The notes: generated by a model not told the origin, from the letters alone. Counted from the stretch's first letter, positions 33,660 to 45,442 are shown. The stretch is DNA of 64,000 bases from Rhinopithecus roxellana (GCF_007565055.1 NC_044550.1:86056033-86120032), one strand, 5' to 3'. Made by a program: numbers and translations.

Positions 33660-36519
33660 CAATTAAAAGAACTAGAGAAGCAAGAGCAAACAAATTCAAA
33701 AGCTATCAGAAGACAAGAAATAACTAAGATCAGAGCAGAACTGAAGGAGACAGAGACAGGAAAAATCCTTCAAAAAATCAATGAATCCAGGAGCTGGTTT
33801 TTTGAAAAAATCAACAAAATAGACCACTAGCCAGACTAATAAGAAAGAAAGAAACATCAAATAGATGCAATAAAAAATGGTAAAGGGGGTATCACCATGG
33901 ATCCCACAAAAATACAAACTACCATCAGAGAATACTATAAACACCTCTACACAAATAAACTAGAAAATCTAAAAGCAATGGATAAATTCCTGGACACATA
34001 TACCCTCCTGAGACTAAACCAGGAAGAACTCAAATCCCTGAATAGATCAATAACAATTTCTGAAACTGAGGCAGCAATTAATAGCCTACCAACCAAAAAA
34101 AGTCCAGGATCAGATGGATTCACAGCCGTATTCTACCAGACGTACAAAGAGGAGCTAGTACCATTCCTTCTAAAACTATTCCAAACAATAGAAAAAGAGG
34201 GAACCCTCCCTAACTCATTTTATGAGGCCAGCATCATCCTGATACCAAAACCTGGCAGAGACACAACAAAAAAAGAAAATTTCAAGCAAATATCCCTGAT
34301 TAACATTGATGTGAAAATCCTCAATAAAATACTGGTAAATCGAATCCAGCAGCACATCAAAAACCTTATCCACCATGATCAAGTCAGCTTCATCACTGGG
34401 ATACAAGGCTGATTCAACATATGCAAATCAATACATGTAATCCATTGCTTACACAGAACCAATGACAAAAAACCACATGATTATCTCAACAGATGCAGAA
34501 AAGGTCTTCAAGAAAATTCAACAGCCCTTCATGCTAAAAACTCTCAATGAACTAGGCATTAATGGAACATATCTCGAAATAATAAGAGCTATTTATGACA
34601 AACCCACAGCCCATATCATACTGAATGAGCAAAAACTGGAAGCATTCCCTTTGAAAACCGGCACAAGACAAGGAGGTCCTCTCTCACCACTCCTATTTAA
34701 CCTAGTATTGGAAGTTCTGGCCAGGGCAATCAGGCAAGAGAAAGCAATAAAGGGTATTCAAATAGGAAAAGAGGAAGTCAAATTATCTCTGTTTGCAGAT
34801 GACATGATTGTATATTTAGAATACCCCATCGTCTCAACCTCAAATCTCCTTAAGCTGATAAACAACTTCAGTAAAGTGTCAGGACAGAAAATCAATGTGC
34901 AAAAATCACAAGCATTCCTATATACCAATAACAGACAAACAGACAGCCAAATCATGAGTGAACTCCCATTCACAATTGCTACAAAGAGAATAAAATACCT
35001 AGGAATCCAACTTACAAGGTATGGGAAGGATCTCCTTAAGGAGAACTACAAACCACTGCTCAAGGAAATAAGAGAGGACACAAACAAATGGGAAAACATT
35101 CCATGCTTATGGATAGGAAGAACCAATATCATCAAAATGGCCATACTGCCCAAAGCAATTTATAGATTCAATGATATCCTGATCAAGATACCATTGACTT
35201 TCTTCACAGAATTAGAAAAAAACTACTTTAAAATTCATTTGGAACCAAAAACAGAGCCCACATAACCAAGACTATCCTAAGCAGAAAGAAGAAAGCTGGA
35301 GGCATTGCGCTACCTGACTTCAAACTATACTACAAGGCTACAGTAACAAAAACAGCATGGTACTGATACCAAAACAGATATATAGACAAATGGAACAGAA
35401 AAGAAGCCTCAGAAATAACACCATACATCTACAACCATCTGATCTTTGACAAACCTGACAAAAACAAGCAATGGGGAAAGGATTCCCTATTTAATAAATG
35501 ATGTTGGGAAAACTGGCTAGCCATGTGCAGAAAGCTGAAACTGGATCCCTTCCTTACACCTTATACAAAAATTCAGATGGATTAAAGACTTAAATATAAG
35601 ACCTCAAACTATAAAAACCCTGGAAGAAAACCTAGGCAATACCATTCAGTACACTGGCATGGGCAAAGACTTCATGATGAAAACACCAAAAGCAATGGCA
35701 ACGAAAGTCAAAATAGACAAATGGGGTCTGATTAAACTAAAGAGCTTCTGCACAGCAAACGAAACTATCATCAGAGTGAACAGGCAACCTACAGAATGGG
35801 AGAAAATTTTTGCAATGTATCCATCTAACAAAGGGCTAATATGTAGAATTTACAAAGAACTTAAACTGATTTACAAGAAAAAAACAATCAACCCCATCAA
35901 AAAGTGGGCAAAGGATATGAATAGACACTTCTCAAAAGAAGACATTTATGCAGCCAACAAACATATGAAAAAAAGCTCATCATCACTGGTCATTAGAGAA
36001 ATGCAAATAAAAACCACAATGAGATACCATCTCATGACAGTTAGAATGGCAATAATTAAAAATCCAGGGAACAACAGATGCTGGAGAGGATGTGGAGAAA
36101 TAGGAATGCTTTTACACTGTTGGTGGGAGTGTAAATTAGTTCAACCATCGTGGAAGACAGTGTGACAATTCCTCAAGGATCTAGAACTAGAAATACCATT
36201 TGACCCAGCAATCCCATTACTGCGTACATACCCAAAGGATTATAAATCATTCTACTATAAAGACACATGCACACATATGTTTATTGTGACACTGTTCACA
36301 ATAGCAAAGACTTGGAACCAACCCAAATCCCCATCAATGATAGACTGGATAAAGAAAATGTGGCACATATACACCATAGAATACTATGCAGCCACAAAAA
36401 AGGACACGTTCATGTCCTTTGCAGGGACATGGATGAAGTTGGAAACCATCATTCTCAGCAGATTAACACAGGAACAGAAAACCAAATACTGCATGTTCTC
36501 ACTCATAAGTGGGAGTTGA
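33660..36519 (+). pseudogene. L1 ORF2 remnant (reverse transcriptase and C-terminal part)
   Basis: Begins at the codon matching ORF2 residue ~320 and ends at the normal ORF2 stop (36517-36519). Readable pieces are 33897-34412 (start of RT), 34462-35265 (RT core with FADD in LFADDMIVYLE near 34790-34822), 35659-36165 and 36277-36519 (C-terminal, with the Cys-rich RCWRGCGE...LLHCWW region near 36078-36130). The endonuclease is absent. Frameshifts sit in A-runs near 34466 and 35215 and near 35570, and there are TGA stops at 34410, 35364, 35499 and 36163 where L1 normally has Trp (TGG). It cannot encode a working protein. Confidence 0.9.
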
Positions 36520-36739
36520 ACATTGAGAACACATGGACACAGGGAGGGGAACATTACACACCGGGGCCTCTCAGGGTGTGGGGGGCTAGGGGAGGGATAG
36601 CATTAGGAGAAATATCTAATGTAGATGACGGGTTGATGGATGCAGTAAACCACCATGGCACCTATATACCTATGTAACAAACCTGCACATTCTGTACATG
36701 TACCCCAGAACTTAAAGTATAATAAAAAATAAATAAACT

Positions 36740-37984
36740 ATAAGTTAATCTATTTTCAGTGTGCACCTGTCATTTTATAACTTTAGAATTAGGCCTGCAG
36801 AAAGCATAAAACCTAGAGCTGCTAGGGATCATGTGCTTGGGAAATGGCCTTGAAGTCACTCACTTCACAGTAAATATTCAGCAACATGCCTACATCACTA
36901 CCAGTTACTTATACCTCACAGAAAGATAGAAAGGCTCACAGTCAGGTTTTCCAGCATGGGTGGAAGGGTGTAGGTACTTTTAAAAAAGAAAAAGTAAAGA
37001 CAGAACCGGGGTGCACCTTGAAGGACTTGATGGTGTCCCCACCATGAAAAGGAAGTGTTATTAGCATGAAGACATATGCCTGGAAATTAGGAACTTTGAT
37101 CAGGAGTGCTGCTGTGGTCCATGCATTGTAGGGGCAACTTCAGCTTTAATGCAGTTATGTTTCCGTATCTTTATCGACAGTAAAGTAAATTGTATTATGT
37201 TATCTATTTCCATTGGCTTCTTTCTGTCAATCACATTGCCATCTATCTTGTGATGAAGCTACAATTTTCTTCCTTTTAGGCAAACAAAGGTAGGGAAGCT
37301 TGGATGTTTTTGGCATCTTTACAAAACCAAAATCAGCAGCAGCCAGTGATAATGGTTAGCCATTCTCCCTGCCATGTCTAGGAAGATATCCTAACCTAAA
37401 GCCTTCTACATGGTACACTTGTTCTTAAACCCTATCCCTGGTAAATCCTGGACATAATTACACATAATGCATGGCAGAAAAAATTCTATTTTAACTTGAC
37501 ATTATGTAATCTTTTCCCCTTCAATGGCTACAAAAGTCTGTAACTGCTACCTAGAACAGCAGATAATTCATTTGTACTCAGAATTAGCCATTCTTTCCCA
37601 GTCACGTCTTATTATCACCCAGATCCTTCCCTCCCTTGTTAGACATCATCCCTAGCATAGCAACTCTAGAATGACACAACAATGGGTCCTTAACAGGGGC
37701 TGATTCACTTTTTGTTATAAATGGTAACTTATTATATATATTAGTATGTCTTTGATGCTAGAGAGTTCAATTTTTTATGTGTAATTTTTATGCTTTTATG
37801 TGCAAAAAGGTCCAGATTACAGTTCTTCCAAGTTTCCTATTTTGTTTGTATGTGGAACACTTGGGAATATCTATTAACTCCAATTAAATAGCGTCATTTA
37901 TTTTTTTCCTAATGTACTATAATCATACAATTTCTTCTGTTACTGATTTACAATAAGAATTTAAATAGCAGAAAAAAAGAATCC
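36740..37984. other. Unique DNA, no gene recognised
   Basis: 1.2 kb without a recognised repeat or exon. Confidence 0.45.
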
Positions 37985-38470
37985 AATGTGTTCTACCTCA
38001 CTAATAATAAATAAATAAAAATTAAAATATGTCTTTAAACTACCAAATTAACAAAAATTGAAAGCGAAATGTTAGTATCTGGTATTAGAAAGTGCATAGT
38101 AAAAGATATTCTCATTTGCTGAAGGTAGTAATTTAAGTTGGTGCAATTTTGTGGAGTGAATTCTAATGATGTTTATTAAGACTCTTCAAAATATTCATGC
38201 CATTAACTTTACCATAAATGCTTTAGGAATGCATTTTCTTTTTAAATTATGAGAGAGCTGTATAGAGACTTACATGTAATTTCATTACAATGAAATTTTG
38301 AATTATTTTATATATTATATACATATATCATACAAGCATAATAGTAACCCTTGCAAATACTTGAAATTTCTAAAGAATAGGATCTAAAGAATAGGATCTA
38401 ATGATCCTCTAAATTAAGGTATATCCTTATGATGGAATATTATACACTTACATCATTCAGATATATGCTG
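37985..38470 (+). repeat. Old L1M ORF2 C-terminal fragment
   Basis: Matches old L1 near the ORF2 end: CTACCAAATTAACAAAAATTG, TATTCTCATTTGCTGAAGG, GGTATATCCTTATGATGGAATATTATACAC. A perfect tandem 14-mer (TAAAGAATAGGATC, 38371-38384 and 38385-38398) lies inside. No frame survives. Confidence 0.6.
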
Positions 38471-38489
38471 TGGCATAATGAGGAATATA

Positions 38490-39560
38490 TATTTGGTCTC
38501 TTCCCCTGTTCTGTGGCACACAGCTCCTAAAACCATCAGAATCTCTGGAATGATGAGTATCCTTTTGAATGCTAATAAGATGACTGGTGGCTAGGGACTC
38601 CTGAACAGCCTCAGGATGTGATTAGAGAGCTGGAACTTTCAGCCCCACCTCTTAACAAACTTAGGAGAGAGGAGATGAGCTAGAGAATGATCAGCAATGG
38701 GTCCTGATTTGATTAATCATGCCTATGTAATGAAGCTCCCATAAAAAGATACAAAACCTAAAGGACAAAGGACAGATTCAGGGAGCTTCCAGGTTAGAGA
38801 ACACGTGGAGGTGCGGGAAGGATGGCATATTCAGAGAGGCCAGGGAAGCCCCTCATCTCTTCCCTCATTGCTTTTTATAATAAGCCAGTAATCTAATAAG
38901 TGAATTGTTTTCCTGAGTTCTGGGGGGACAGTCTGCTAAATGATCAACCCCAACGAGAAGGTGTGGAAACTTCTGATTTTATAGCTGGTTGCTCAGAAGC
39001 ACTGGTGACAACCAAGACTTGCAAGTGGCATCTGAAGTGGAAGCAGTCTTGTGGAGACTGAGTCCTTAACCCGTGGGATTTGATGCTATCTCCAGGTAGA
39101 TAGTGTTAGAAGTGAGTTAAATTATAGGACACCGGCCAGGCGTGGTGGCTTACACCTGTAATCCCAGCACTTTGGTAGGCTGAGGTGGGTGGATCACTTG
39201 AGGTCAGGAGTTGGAGACCAGCCTGGCAAACATGGTGAAGCCCCATCTCCACTAAAAATACAACAATTAGCTGGGCATGGTGGTGGGTGCCCGTAATGCC
39301 AGCTACTCAGGAGGCTGAGACAGGAGAATTGTTTGAACTCGGGAGGCAGAGATTGCAGTGAGCAGAGATTGCGCCATTGCACTCCAGCCTGGGTGATAAG
39401 AGCAAGACCATGTCTCCCAAAAAAACAAACAAACAAACAAACAAACAAACAACAAAAAAAAAGGTTTTGGACACCTAGTTGTTGTCTGCAGAGAATGGGA
39501 GCATTGTTCAGTATGGAAAAAATCCTCATACATTACGGTGAACATGAAGTGAAGGGTTAA
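38490..39560 (+). mobile_element. LTR-like element, interrupted by Alu
   Basis: Sequence such as TGCCTATGTAATGAAGCTCC, AGGGAGCTTCCAGGTTAGAG, TAATAAGCCAGTAATCTAAT, GTGGCATCTGAAGTGGAAGC and ATCTCCAGGTAGATAGTGTT is the 3' part of an endogenous-retrovirus LTR type I recognise but cannot name securely. After the Alu (39134-39462) it continues with TGGACACCTAGTTGTTGTC to about 39560. No retroviral gene remains. Confidence 0.5.
39134..39462 (+). mobile_element. AluS-like element
   Basis: Sense Alu from GGCCAGGCGTGGTGGCTTAC to a CAAA-rich tail (CAAACAAACAAA units at 39425-39452). Divergence fits AluS. GGACACC at 39127-39133 and 39469-39475 is a short likely target duplication. The frames on both strands across it are Alu by-products. 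Confidence 0.92.
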
Positions 39561-39912
39561 GAGTTTTTTTGTTGCTTACAAAATAATACTTGAAACTGGA
39601 TAATTTATTTAAAAAATAAATTTATTTCTTCAGTTATAGAGGTTGGGAAGCCCAAGGTCAAGGGGGCACATTTAGATGCTTCTTGTTGGTAGGACTCTCT
39701 GCAGAGTTCCAAGGCAGCACAGGTCATCATATGGCCAGGGGGTTGAGTGTGCTAAGTCAGGTCTCCCTTCCTCTTCTTATAAAGTTGGAAGTCCCACTCC
39801 CACGAGAACCCATTAATCCATCAATCCATTATTAATCCATTCATGAAGGCAGAGCTTTCATGACTCTATCACTTTTTAAAGGCCCCACCTCTCAAAACTG
39901 CCACAGTGGGGA

Positions 39913-39956
39913 TTTAAATTTCATGAGTTTTTGAATGAAAACTCATGAAATTTAAA
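39913..39956. repeat. Perfect inverted repeat 1 (19-bp arms)
   Basis: Left arm TTTAAATTTCATGAGTTTT (39913-39931) and right arm AAAACTCATGAAATTTAAA (39938-39956) are exact reverse complements, separated by the 6-base loop TGAATG. It lies at the end of the MaLR-type LTR and abuts the next inverted repeat without a gap. Confidence 0.98.
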
Positions 39957-39989
39957 GTTTGAATATGCGGAAGGAACGCATATTCAAAC
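39957..39989. repeat. Perfect inverted repeat 2 (13-bp arms)
   Basis: Left arm GTTTGAATATGCG (39957-39969) and right arm CGCATATTCAAAC (39977-39989) are exact reverse complements with the 7-base loop GAAGGAA. The right arm corresponds to the expected LTR end; the left arm appears to be extra sequence. Confidence 0.98.
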
Positions 39990-39998
39990 CATAGCAAA

Positions 39999-41729
39999 AG
40001 TAGAGAGGGGGAAAGGTTGTTTGTCCTATACATATCCCTATAGCATTCGGTAGAGATGTATACATAGAAATGATTAGATAGAAATATAAAACACAAAAAA
40101 AGTCACCAGTGACTATTAAAAAGTAATGGAATTATTAGTCATTTTTATTTTTTATTTATACATTCCTGTATTTCCTTTGAGGCTTTTACAATGACTATCA
40201 ATTATTTTATTACTCAGAAAAACGTCACAACACCCTAAAAAAAAGACCATGGAAAATGATGAGGATAAACCAAATATTAAGCAAAATGCTTTCCTTTTCC
40301 TTGTAATGTCAATTTGCAATGTTCCTTCATCTTCCTATTTACTTGGTGTGACTGAAAAGATGGAGAGTTTTTCTGCTTGGATTTCTTGACCTCAGTAGTG
40401 AGTCCTGGACAGTTTTAGGGTTGTTCCCACCCTTAAAGCATTATTTGGGGAGCCCCGTCGGAGTTCAGTAGCCTAACCTTAGCCATGTGCTGGCCTCTCC
40501 CATTTATTGTGAGACAAAAAGGCACTATGCCAATTATCTATGGCCTCATGAAGCAAATCCTGTTATCATCTTCTCCTCTCCCTCAAGACTACTTCTCATT
40601 TCGTGCAGAGAAAACAGTTACTCTGTGTCTTACCTGGGAAACTGCTTGTTTGAAAATCCCCATTCGCCCTCTCTATAATACTTTATGTGTTGTACCTGAG
40701 TCTCCGTCCTTGTGAATAAACTCCCGGATATCTGTGTCTTGCCTATTCAGGAGACTATTATACAAGTTTGCACAAAATAGATGCTCTTGATATTTTGCTA
40801 TTATTCTAGTAAATGTTAAAGTTCTTTCGATATGACAGATAGCAACCCCTTATCAATCTTATTCCAAAGATTTCCAACATCCATTTTCTTTTTATGTTAA
40901 TTTTATTTTATGTTAATTTAATTTTTATTACATAGGCATTTTAAGCCTATATTAATTTTCCAGTGTCCTTCTGTAATTTACTTTGTTGTGTCAAATACAA
41001 CAAATAGCCTTTCATCTATAGATTTTTTAAAATTCTGTATTATTTTCAGTTAGAAGTTGTTACCTTTTACATCCTGTAAAGGGAAAGCCGTGATCTCTGG
41101 GATTTGCCCTAGAAGGGGGAGATGTATATTTCCAGCCTTGAGATTTTTCATGACACTAACTAATTTGTAGGTTTCACTGGCAGGGCCTCTACAACTGGTG
41201 CTAGTGTTGGAATTGACTGGGAGGATGTGAACTTGAGAACAAGACGACTTGGAATAGAATGCTCTCCTGAGGGGTGGACGGTTTGCTTCAGAAATATGGT
41301 GGCTGAATGCAAACAATGAAGGGCAGCCTATAAACAGAATCCTTATAGGATTCTTTTGGGGTGGTCCATGGATGCTGGGAACTAGAGTATTTTATTTCTA
41401 GTTTTAATTTATTTTCCACAATGTCACTTCATTATTTTAGCTTCCAGCCTCAGTCTGATCAAGGCAACTACAATCTGAGTAAGAATAAAATGTCCAAATT
41501 CATGTTTTGGAGGTGAAGTTGGTGAAAGAATGCTAGACTGCTAGAATACTTTACTCTTAGAATACATGGAAGTGGGCGCTAACATGTTCAGAAATACTTG
41601 GATGAGAGATTTAGCTTTCCTGGAGTCCAATAGGAAGAGGCTTTGTTTATTGTTACTTAAATTAAAGGGGAAGGTAATTCTAGAAGGAAAAGTACAAATT
41701 TAGTATAACCTCACTTGGGTTAGATTTAC
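39999..41729. other. Unique DNA; possible LTR piece at 40430-40760
   Basis: No exon recognised. At 40430-40760 the sequence ends with GTGAATAAACTCCCGGATAT and CTGTGTCTTGCCTATTCAGG, which has the look of an LTR polyadenylation region, but I cannot name it. The frames at 40485-40715 lie on it. Confidence 0.35.
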
Positions 41730-41750
41730 TTTTTTTTTTTTTTTTTTTTT
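41730..41750. repeat. Poly-T run
   Basis: Run of about 21 T without an adjoining element I recognise. Confidence 0.95.
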
Positions 41751-41941
41751 GGCCAATTGCTATGCAGTTCTAGCAATACAGTTTTTAAAACGGACATTGT
41801 TTCTGCTTTGTTTTCATATTTTGCTTTTTCTTATAAAAATGTTATGCAGCTGAATTGATTTCAGGGTCTGCGTTTTTCCTTTAAGACCCTGATTTCTCTA
41901 CATCAATACCACCCTGCTTTAAACTAGACTTCTTGAGGTTT

Positions 41942-42381
41942 TGTTGCTCAGCTTCCTGGGGCTGCTGCAACAAAGCCCCACACACTTGGTGACTTAAGGT
42001 GACAGAAATGTATTATTCTCTCACAGTCCTGGAGGCTGAACATCTAAAATCAACACACAAGCAAGGCTATGTTTTCTCTGAAGCCTGATCCTTTCCTGCC
42101 TCTTCCTAGCTGCTGGTGGCTGCTGGCAAGCCTTGGTGGTCCTCGGTGTTGGGTACCCTAACTCCAAGCCCTGCCCTCGTCTTAGCATGCTGTTCTCCCT
42201 GTGTGTCTGTGTCTCTGCTCCCAAATTTCCCTCTTTCTAAAAGGATGTCAGTCACATTAGATTAAGCGCCCACTCTAATCCACCATGACCTCATCTTTGC
42301 TTGATTACGTCTGCAATGGCCTTATTTGCAAAAGGGGTCGTATTTGCTGAAATCTTCTGGGACAGTATTCAACCCAGTACA
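41942..42381 (-). mobile_element. MLT1-type LTR, antisense
   Basis: Antisense MaLR/MLT1 order: TCAGCTTCCTGGGGCTGCTG, TTATTCTCTCACAGTCCTGG, AGGCTGAACATCTAAAATCA, CTCTAATCCACCATGACCTC and GACAGTATTCAACCCAGTACA. A solo LTR with no coding content. Confidence 0.65.
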
Positions 42382-42540
42382 AGTGTATTCTAATATATCT
42401 CCTTGTAATGTTGCCTTTTTTGTCTGTTTGTTTGTTTTTGTTACACAGACCTATGGAATCATAGAGCTTATGTTATATTGCCACTTGGATTTAAGAGTGG
42501 GAAACAAAAACCAACAACCTTGTTTCTTTCACTAAGTAAG

Positions 42541-43110
42541 CAACCATTTACTCATGAATATATTCTATGTTTCAGATACTGTTTTAGACACAGGGTGTGT
42601 CTGACTTCATCCAAATGAGGTGGTTGACTTCACAGGACTTATATTCTACTGTGGAATGTGAGAGAGGCAATTAACTAGTAAATAATTAGATAACAACATT
42701 TCAAATATTCAGAAAAAAATAAATGTAGGATAAAGGAAGAGAAATTCCCCATGAGTGAATTCACCAGGAGTGAGTAACACTGGGGAAGTGACAGAGAGCT
42801 GAAAGATGAGACACAGCCTGCCGTGTGGATTCTCAGGCAAAGACATTTGAGGGAGAAGTCATAGTCAGTGCTCAGAACTTCGCTTCTGACACATTCATGG
42901 CCTATTCAAAGGATTTCAAAAAGTTGAATTCAGACGAGAAATGTAGGCCACGAAGCCAGAGAGAAAGACAGGGATCAGGTTATGCAGGGTCTTACCATGC
43001 CAGGAATTCAGATTTTATTCTAATTATAAGAGGAAGTCACTGGAAGGTTATAAAAAAAAGTATGAACTGACTTAAGCTTTCAAAAATATGATTCTGCAAG
43101 TAGTTCTCGC
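42541..43110 (-). repeat. L2 fragment, antisense
   Basis: Reverse complement of L2: TTTCAGATACTGTTTTAGAC, ATGCAGGGTCTTACCATGCC, TCAGATTTTATTCTAATTAT, AGAGGAAGTCACTGGAAGG and GTATGAACTGACTTAAGC. The 81-codon frame at 42825-43070 is a by-product of this decayed element. Confidence 0.7.
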
Positions 43111-44165
43111 AACCATTCTCCATGACACTTGGAGAGTTACACTCTCTCCACGTGTCAGGATAGTCTGAGCTATGTTGAAATAGCAAATATAAACTCTAAA
43201 ATTTCAGTGGTGTAACACAATATAGAATTTTTTCTTCTTCATGTAAAGTCTGGTATAGGCCAGGAGTCTCTTCCATTCCATAGCTGTGTGATTTAGAATG
43301 TGTAGTCCCCAAGGATGCTGAAACTGGGCAAGAAAGAAGACGGGGGATTGTGTAAGATATTTTTAAAGGCCAGACTTGGAAATGGCTTTCATGACATTTA
43401 CCCACATGTTGTGGACCTGAATTCAGTCACAGGGTACCGAAGGCCCAACAAAGGAGGCTAGGAATTTGTATCTTCTTGTCTAAGAAGAGGAAATAGATGT
43501 TTCAACCAAACTGCTTGAGGTAAGATCACTCTGACTTGTTGCTTTTTGGAAGCATAAGAGGCTGGTGGACGTTCCATTCTTTCCATTGCATTCTTTAGGA
43601 ATGCTTAAGTGAGATCTTCAGGTCTTTCCAGGGTCTTGGCATCAACTAGCAACCAGGAGCCTCATTAATCTGATACAGTTCCAACCCCCCGCTGACCTCC
43701 TAATTTACCTAGACTTGCTACAATGATGTGTTTTCTTGGCGTTTCTGAATTCGATTTGCCTTACTGCAGCAAATTGAAACAGCCTATGTCAAAGAAATTT
43801 CTCCAGGTCTAGACTCTAGAATGAGATACAACCCACACAACTCAGAACCCAAAAGACAGGCACTTGGCATGGTTAGAAAGAACAAGAGGCAGCTGAATCT
43901 TTTCCTGAATTAAGTGAGAGGACTGTTGTAATGCATATCATTGACAAGGGCCATTTCTCTGGCCCTTCTTTACAGTCAGCAAAATGGCACGTCTCTCCAG
44001 ATTTTTCTTTACATGCTCCTTTTCCCTGTGAGAATGGAAAAACTTCCTATTTCAGGTTCACAAAGGGAAAGTTAACAATTATTTTGACATATGAGGAACC
44101 TGCCTCCAAGCCAGTAAAAATACAAATACTGGTGATGCTGAAAGTATTGACTGATTATTATGATT
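43111..44165. other. No gene recognised; part may be an old repeat
   Basis: 43175-43460 (GAATTTTTTCTTCTTCATGT ... CTGTGTGATTTAGAATGTG ... TCATGACATTTACCCACATG) may be an old interspersed repeat that I cannot name. The 81-codon frame at 43931-44176 has no recognisable domain. Confidence 0.4.
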
Positions 44166-44169
44166 TTTT

Positions 44170-44370
44170 TGGCTAGGCATTGTTATAAATTATTTAGGAT
44201 ATTTTTTCTTTCAATGCTTACCACAAACTTATGCAGTAAAAACCATTCAAAACTTGTTAAAAATGAGGAGTAGAAAGGCTAAGTCCTCTTCCTAGACACA
44301 CAGTGGCAAACAGTGACCCAGCATTTAAACCCATGGGTTTCCAACTCCTAGTCTCATGCTGTTAATCACA
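44170..44370 (-). repeat. MIR SINE, antisense
   Basis: Reverse complement of MIR: AAAAATGAGGAGTAGAAAGG, CTAAGTCCTCTTCCTAGACA, CACAGTGGCAAACAGTGACC, CAGCATTTAAACCCATGGGT. Confidence 0.7.
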
Positions 44371-45289
44371 AGAAGAGGATAAAACAGATCCTCTGACTAT
44401 TTTGATTCCTCAATATTCAAACACTTAGGTTAAAAATGTCATAGCTGTTCGCTATTTTCCCTAATAGCTGGAGCTTCTAGAGTCTGTAGTGTAAGTCTTT
44501 TTATGACAAGCAAATTGAACACGTGTTAGCTTCTTTCTCACCTTAGAGCTATTAGACAGAAATGTCCTGAAAAATTCTATGTGTGATAGAAATCTGAGCA
44601 TGTGCTTCCTTAGGCCCTGCACACCTTCTCCGATATTAACTTCCCCGACTGCAACTGCCCATTCATCAGCCCTCCCAGGCCATGTTCGTCTTTGAATCTC
44701 TCATGTTGCTTTGTTAAAAGTATACTTTCATAAATATTTGTTAAATTAGTAAATTCCTATTTCTTTAAGTGCTAGTACAGTTGAAAATATATAGGAAGAA
44801 CATCAAGTATTTATGTCTTTTGAAAAGTCAACATGATGTGTGCTTTTTTTTACATTCAGAGTATTTTTTGTTTTTATTTCTTATTACATATATAACGCAT
44901 GATCATTGTAGAAAACTACAGAAAGCATTGTAGAAAGTATTGTTTTGTACATATATATATGCACATATAAAATGGGCTTATGCTGGCATTGTTTTTAACT
45001 TTCAAATTTATCATTTGCTTTCTTATCAGCTATCAATCAACTAAAAAAGTTAAGAAAAACCTTCCTAAACAATATCTAATATTACATGACTAGTTTGTAT
45101 GCTTTTCATAGTCTATTTTTACTGTGGTTTTGTAGAAACATGTGAAAACATGTCTCGGTCTCCCTATGAAATAATTTAATGGATTTTATTAATGTGCCAG
45201 TAAAATATTTTTGCCCCCAAAATCAACAAGGTAGCTCAAAAGTAAAACTCTTTCTTTCATGTGATGTGATCTACACTGTAGGTTTATGC
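44371..45289. other. Unique DNA, nothing recognised
   Basis: AT-rich, with a short TATATATA patch near 44950. No exon or repeat family recognised. Confidence 0.45.
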
Positions 45290-45317
45290 AAAAAAAAAAA
45301 AAAAAAAAAAAAAAAAA
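45290..45317. repeat. Poly-A run
   Basis: About 28 uninterrupted A. I see no retroposed gene body directly upstream, so it may be a bare homopolymer rather than the tail of a processed pseudogene. Confidence 0.95.
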
Positions 45318-45425
45318 CTACTGGTAAACAGCCAAGAAAACAAGGTCCCTTTATTATGAATGCAGGCAACACTAAGAAAAATAATTAAGCAATCATTTAA
45401 AAACCCATAAACACAGCACACAGAC

Positions 45426-45442
45426 ACACACACACACACACA
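45426..45442. repeat. Short (CA)n run
   Basis: A short AC repeat in unassigned DNA. Confidence 0.9.

Larger units (their letters stand above)
32193..36739 (+). mobile_element. L1PA-age L1, internally deleted and inactive
   Basis: A 4.5-kb plus-strand L1 with 5' UTR (about 32193-33502), the first ~50 codons' worth of ORF1 (33503 to ~33659), ORF2 from codon ~320 to its end (33660-36519), a 3' UTR and an A-rich tail (AATAAAAAATAAATAAA near 36721-36737). The 5' end reads AAGATGGCCGAATAGGAACA, close to full length. Compared with the copy at 60673, about 1.9 kb is missing: most of ORF1 and the whole endonuclease. Age between L1PA6 and L1PA8 is my impression. I found no clear target-site duplication. 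Confidence 0.9.
39568..39998 (-). mobile_element. MaLR-type (MLT1/MST-like) LTR, antisense
   Basis: Reads in the order of an antisense MaLR LTR: ACTTGAAACTGGATAATTTA, GGTTGGGAAGCCCAAGGTCA, GACTCTCTGCAGAGTTCCAA, CTTCCTCTTCTTATAAAGTT, ACCCATTAATCCATCAATCC, GGCCCCACCTCTCAAAACTG and, at the end, TTCAAACCATAGCA. The last 80 bases are rearranged into two perfect palindromes, which the normal LTR does not have. Confidence 0.65.

Noticed and set aside
32170..36760. Target-site duplication for the internally deleted L1
   Set aside because: AAAAAATAACTAC upstream and AAATAAACTATAAG downstream look alike only because both are A-rich; the match is not exact.
45290..45317. Poly-A run as the tail of a processed pseudogene
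   Set aside because: No gene-like or retroposed sequence and no target duplication was found upstream of the run.
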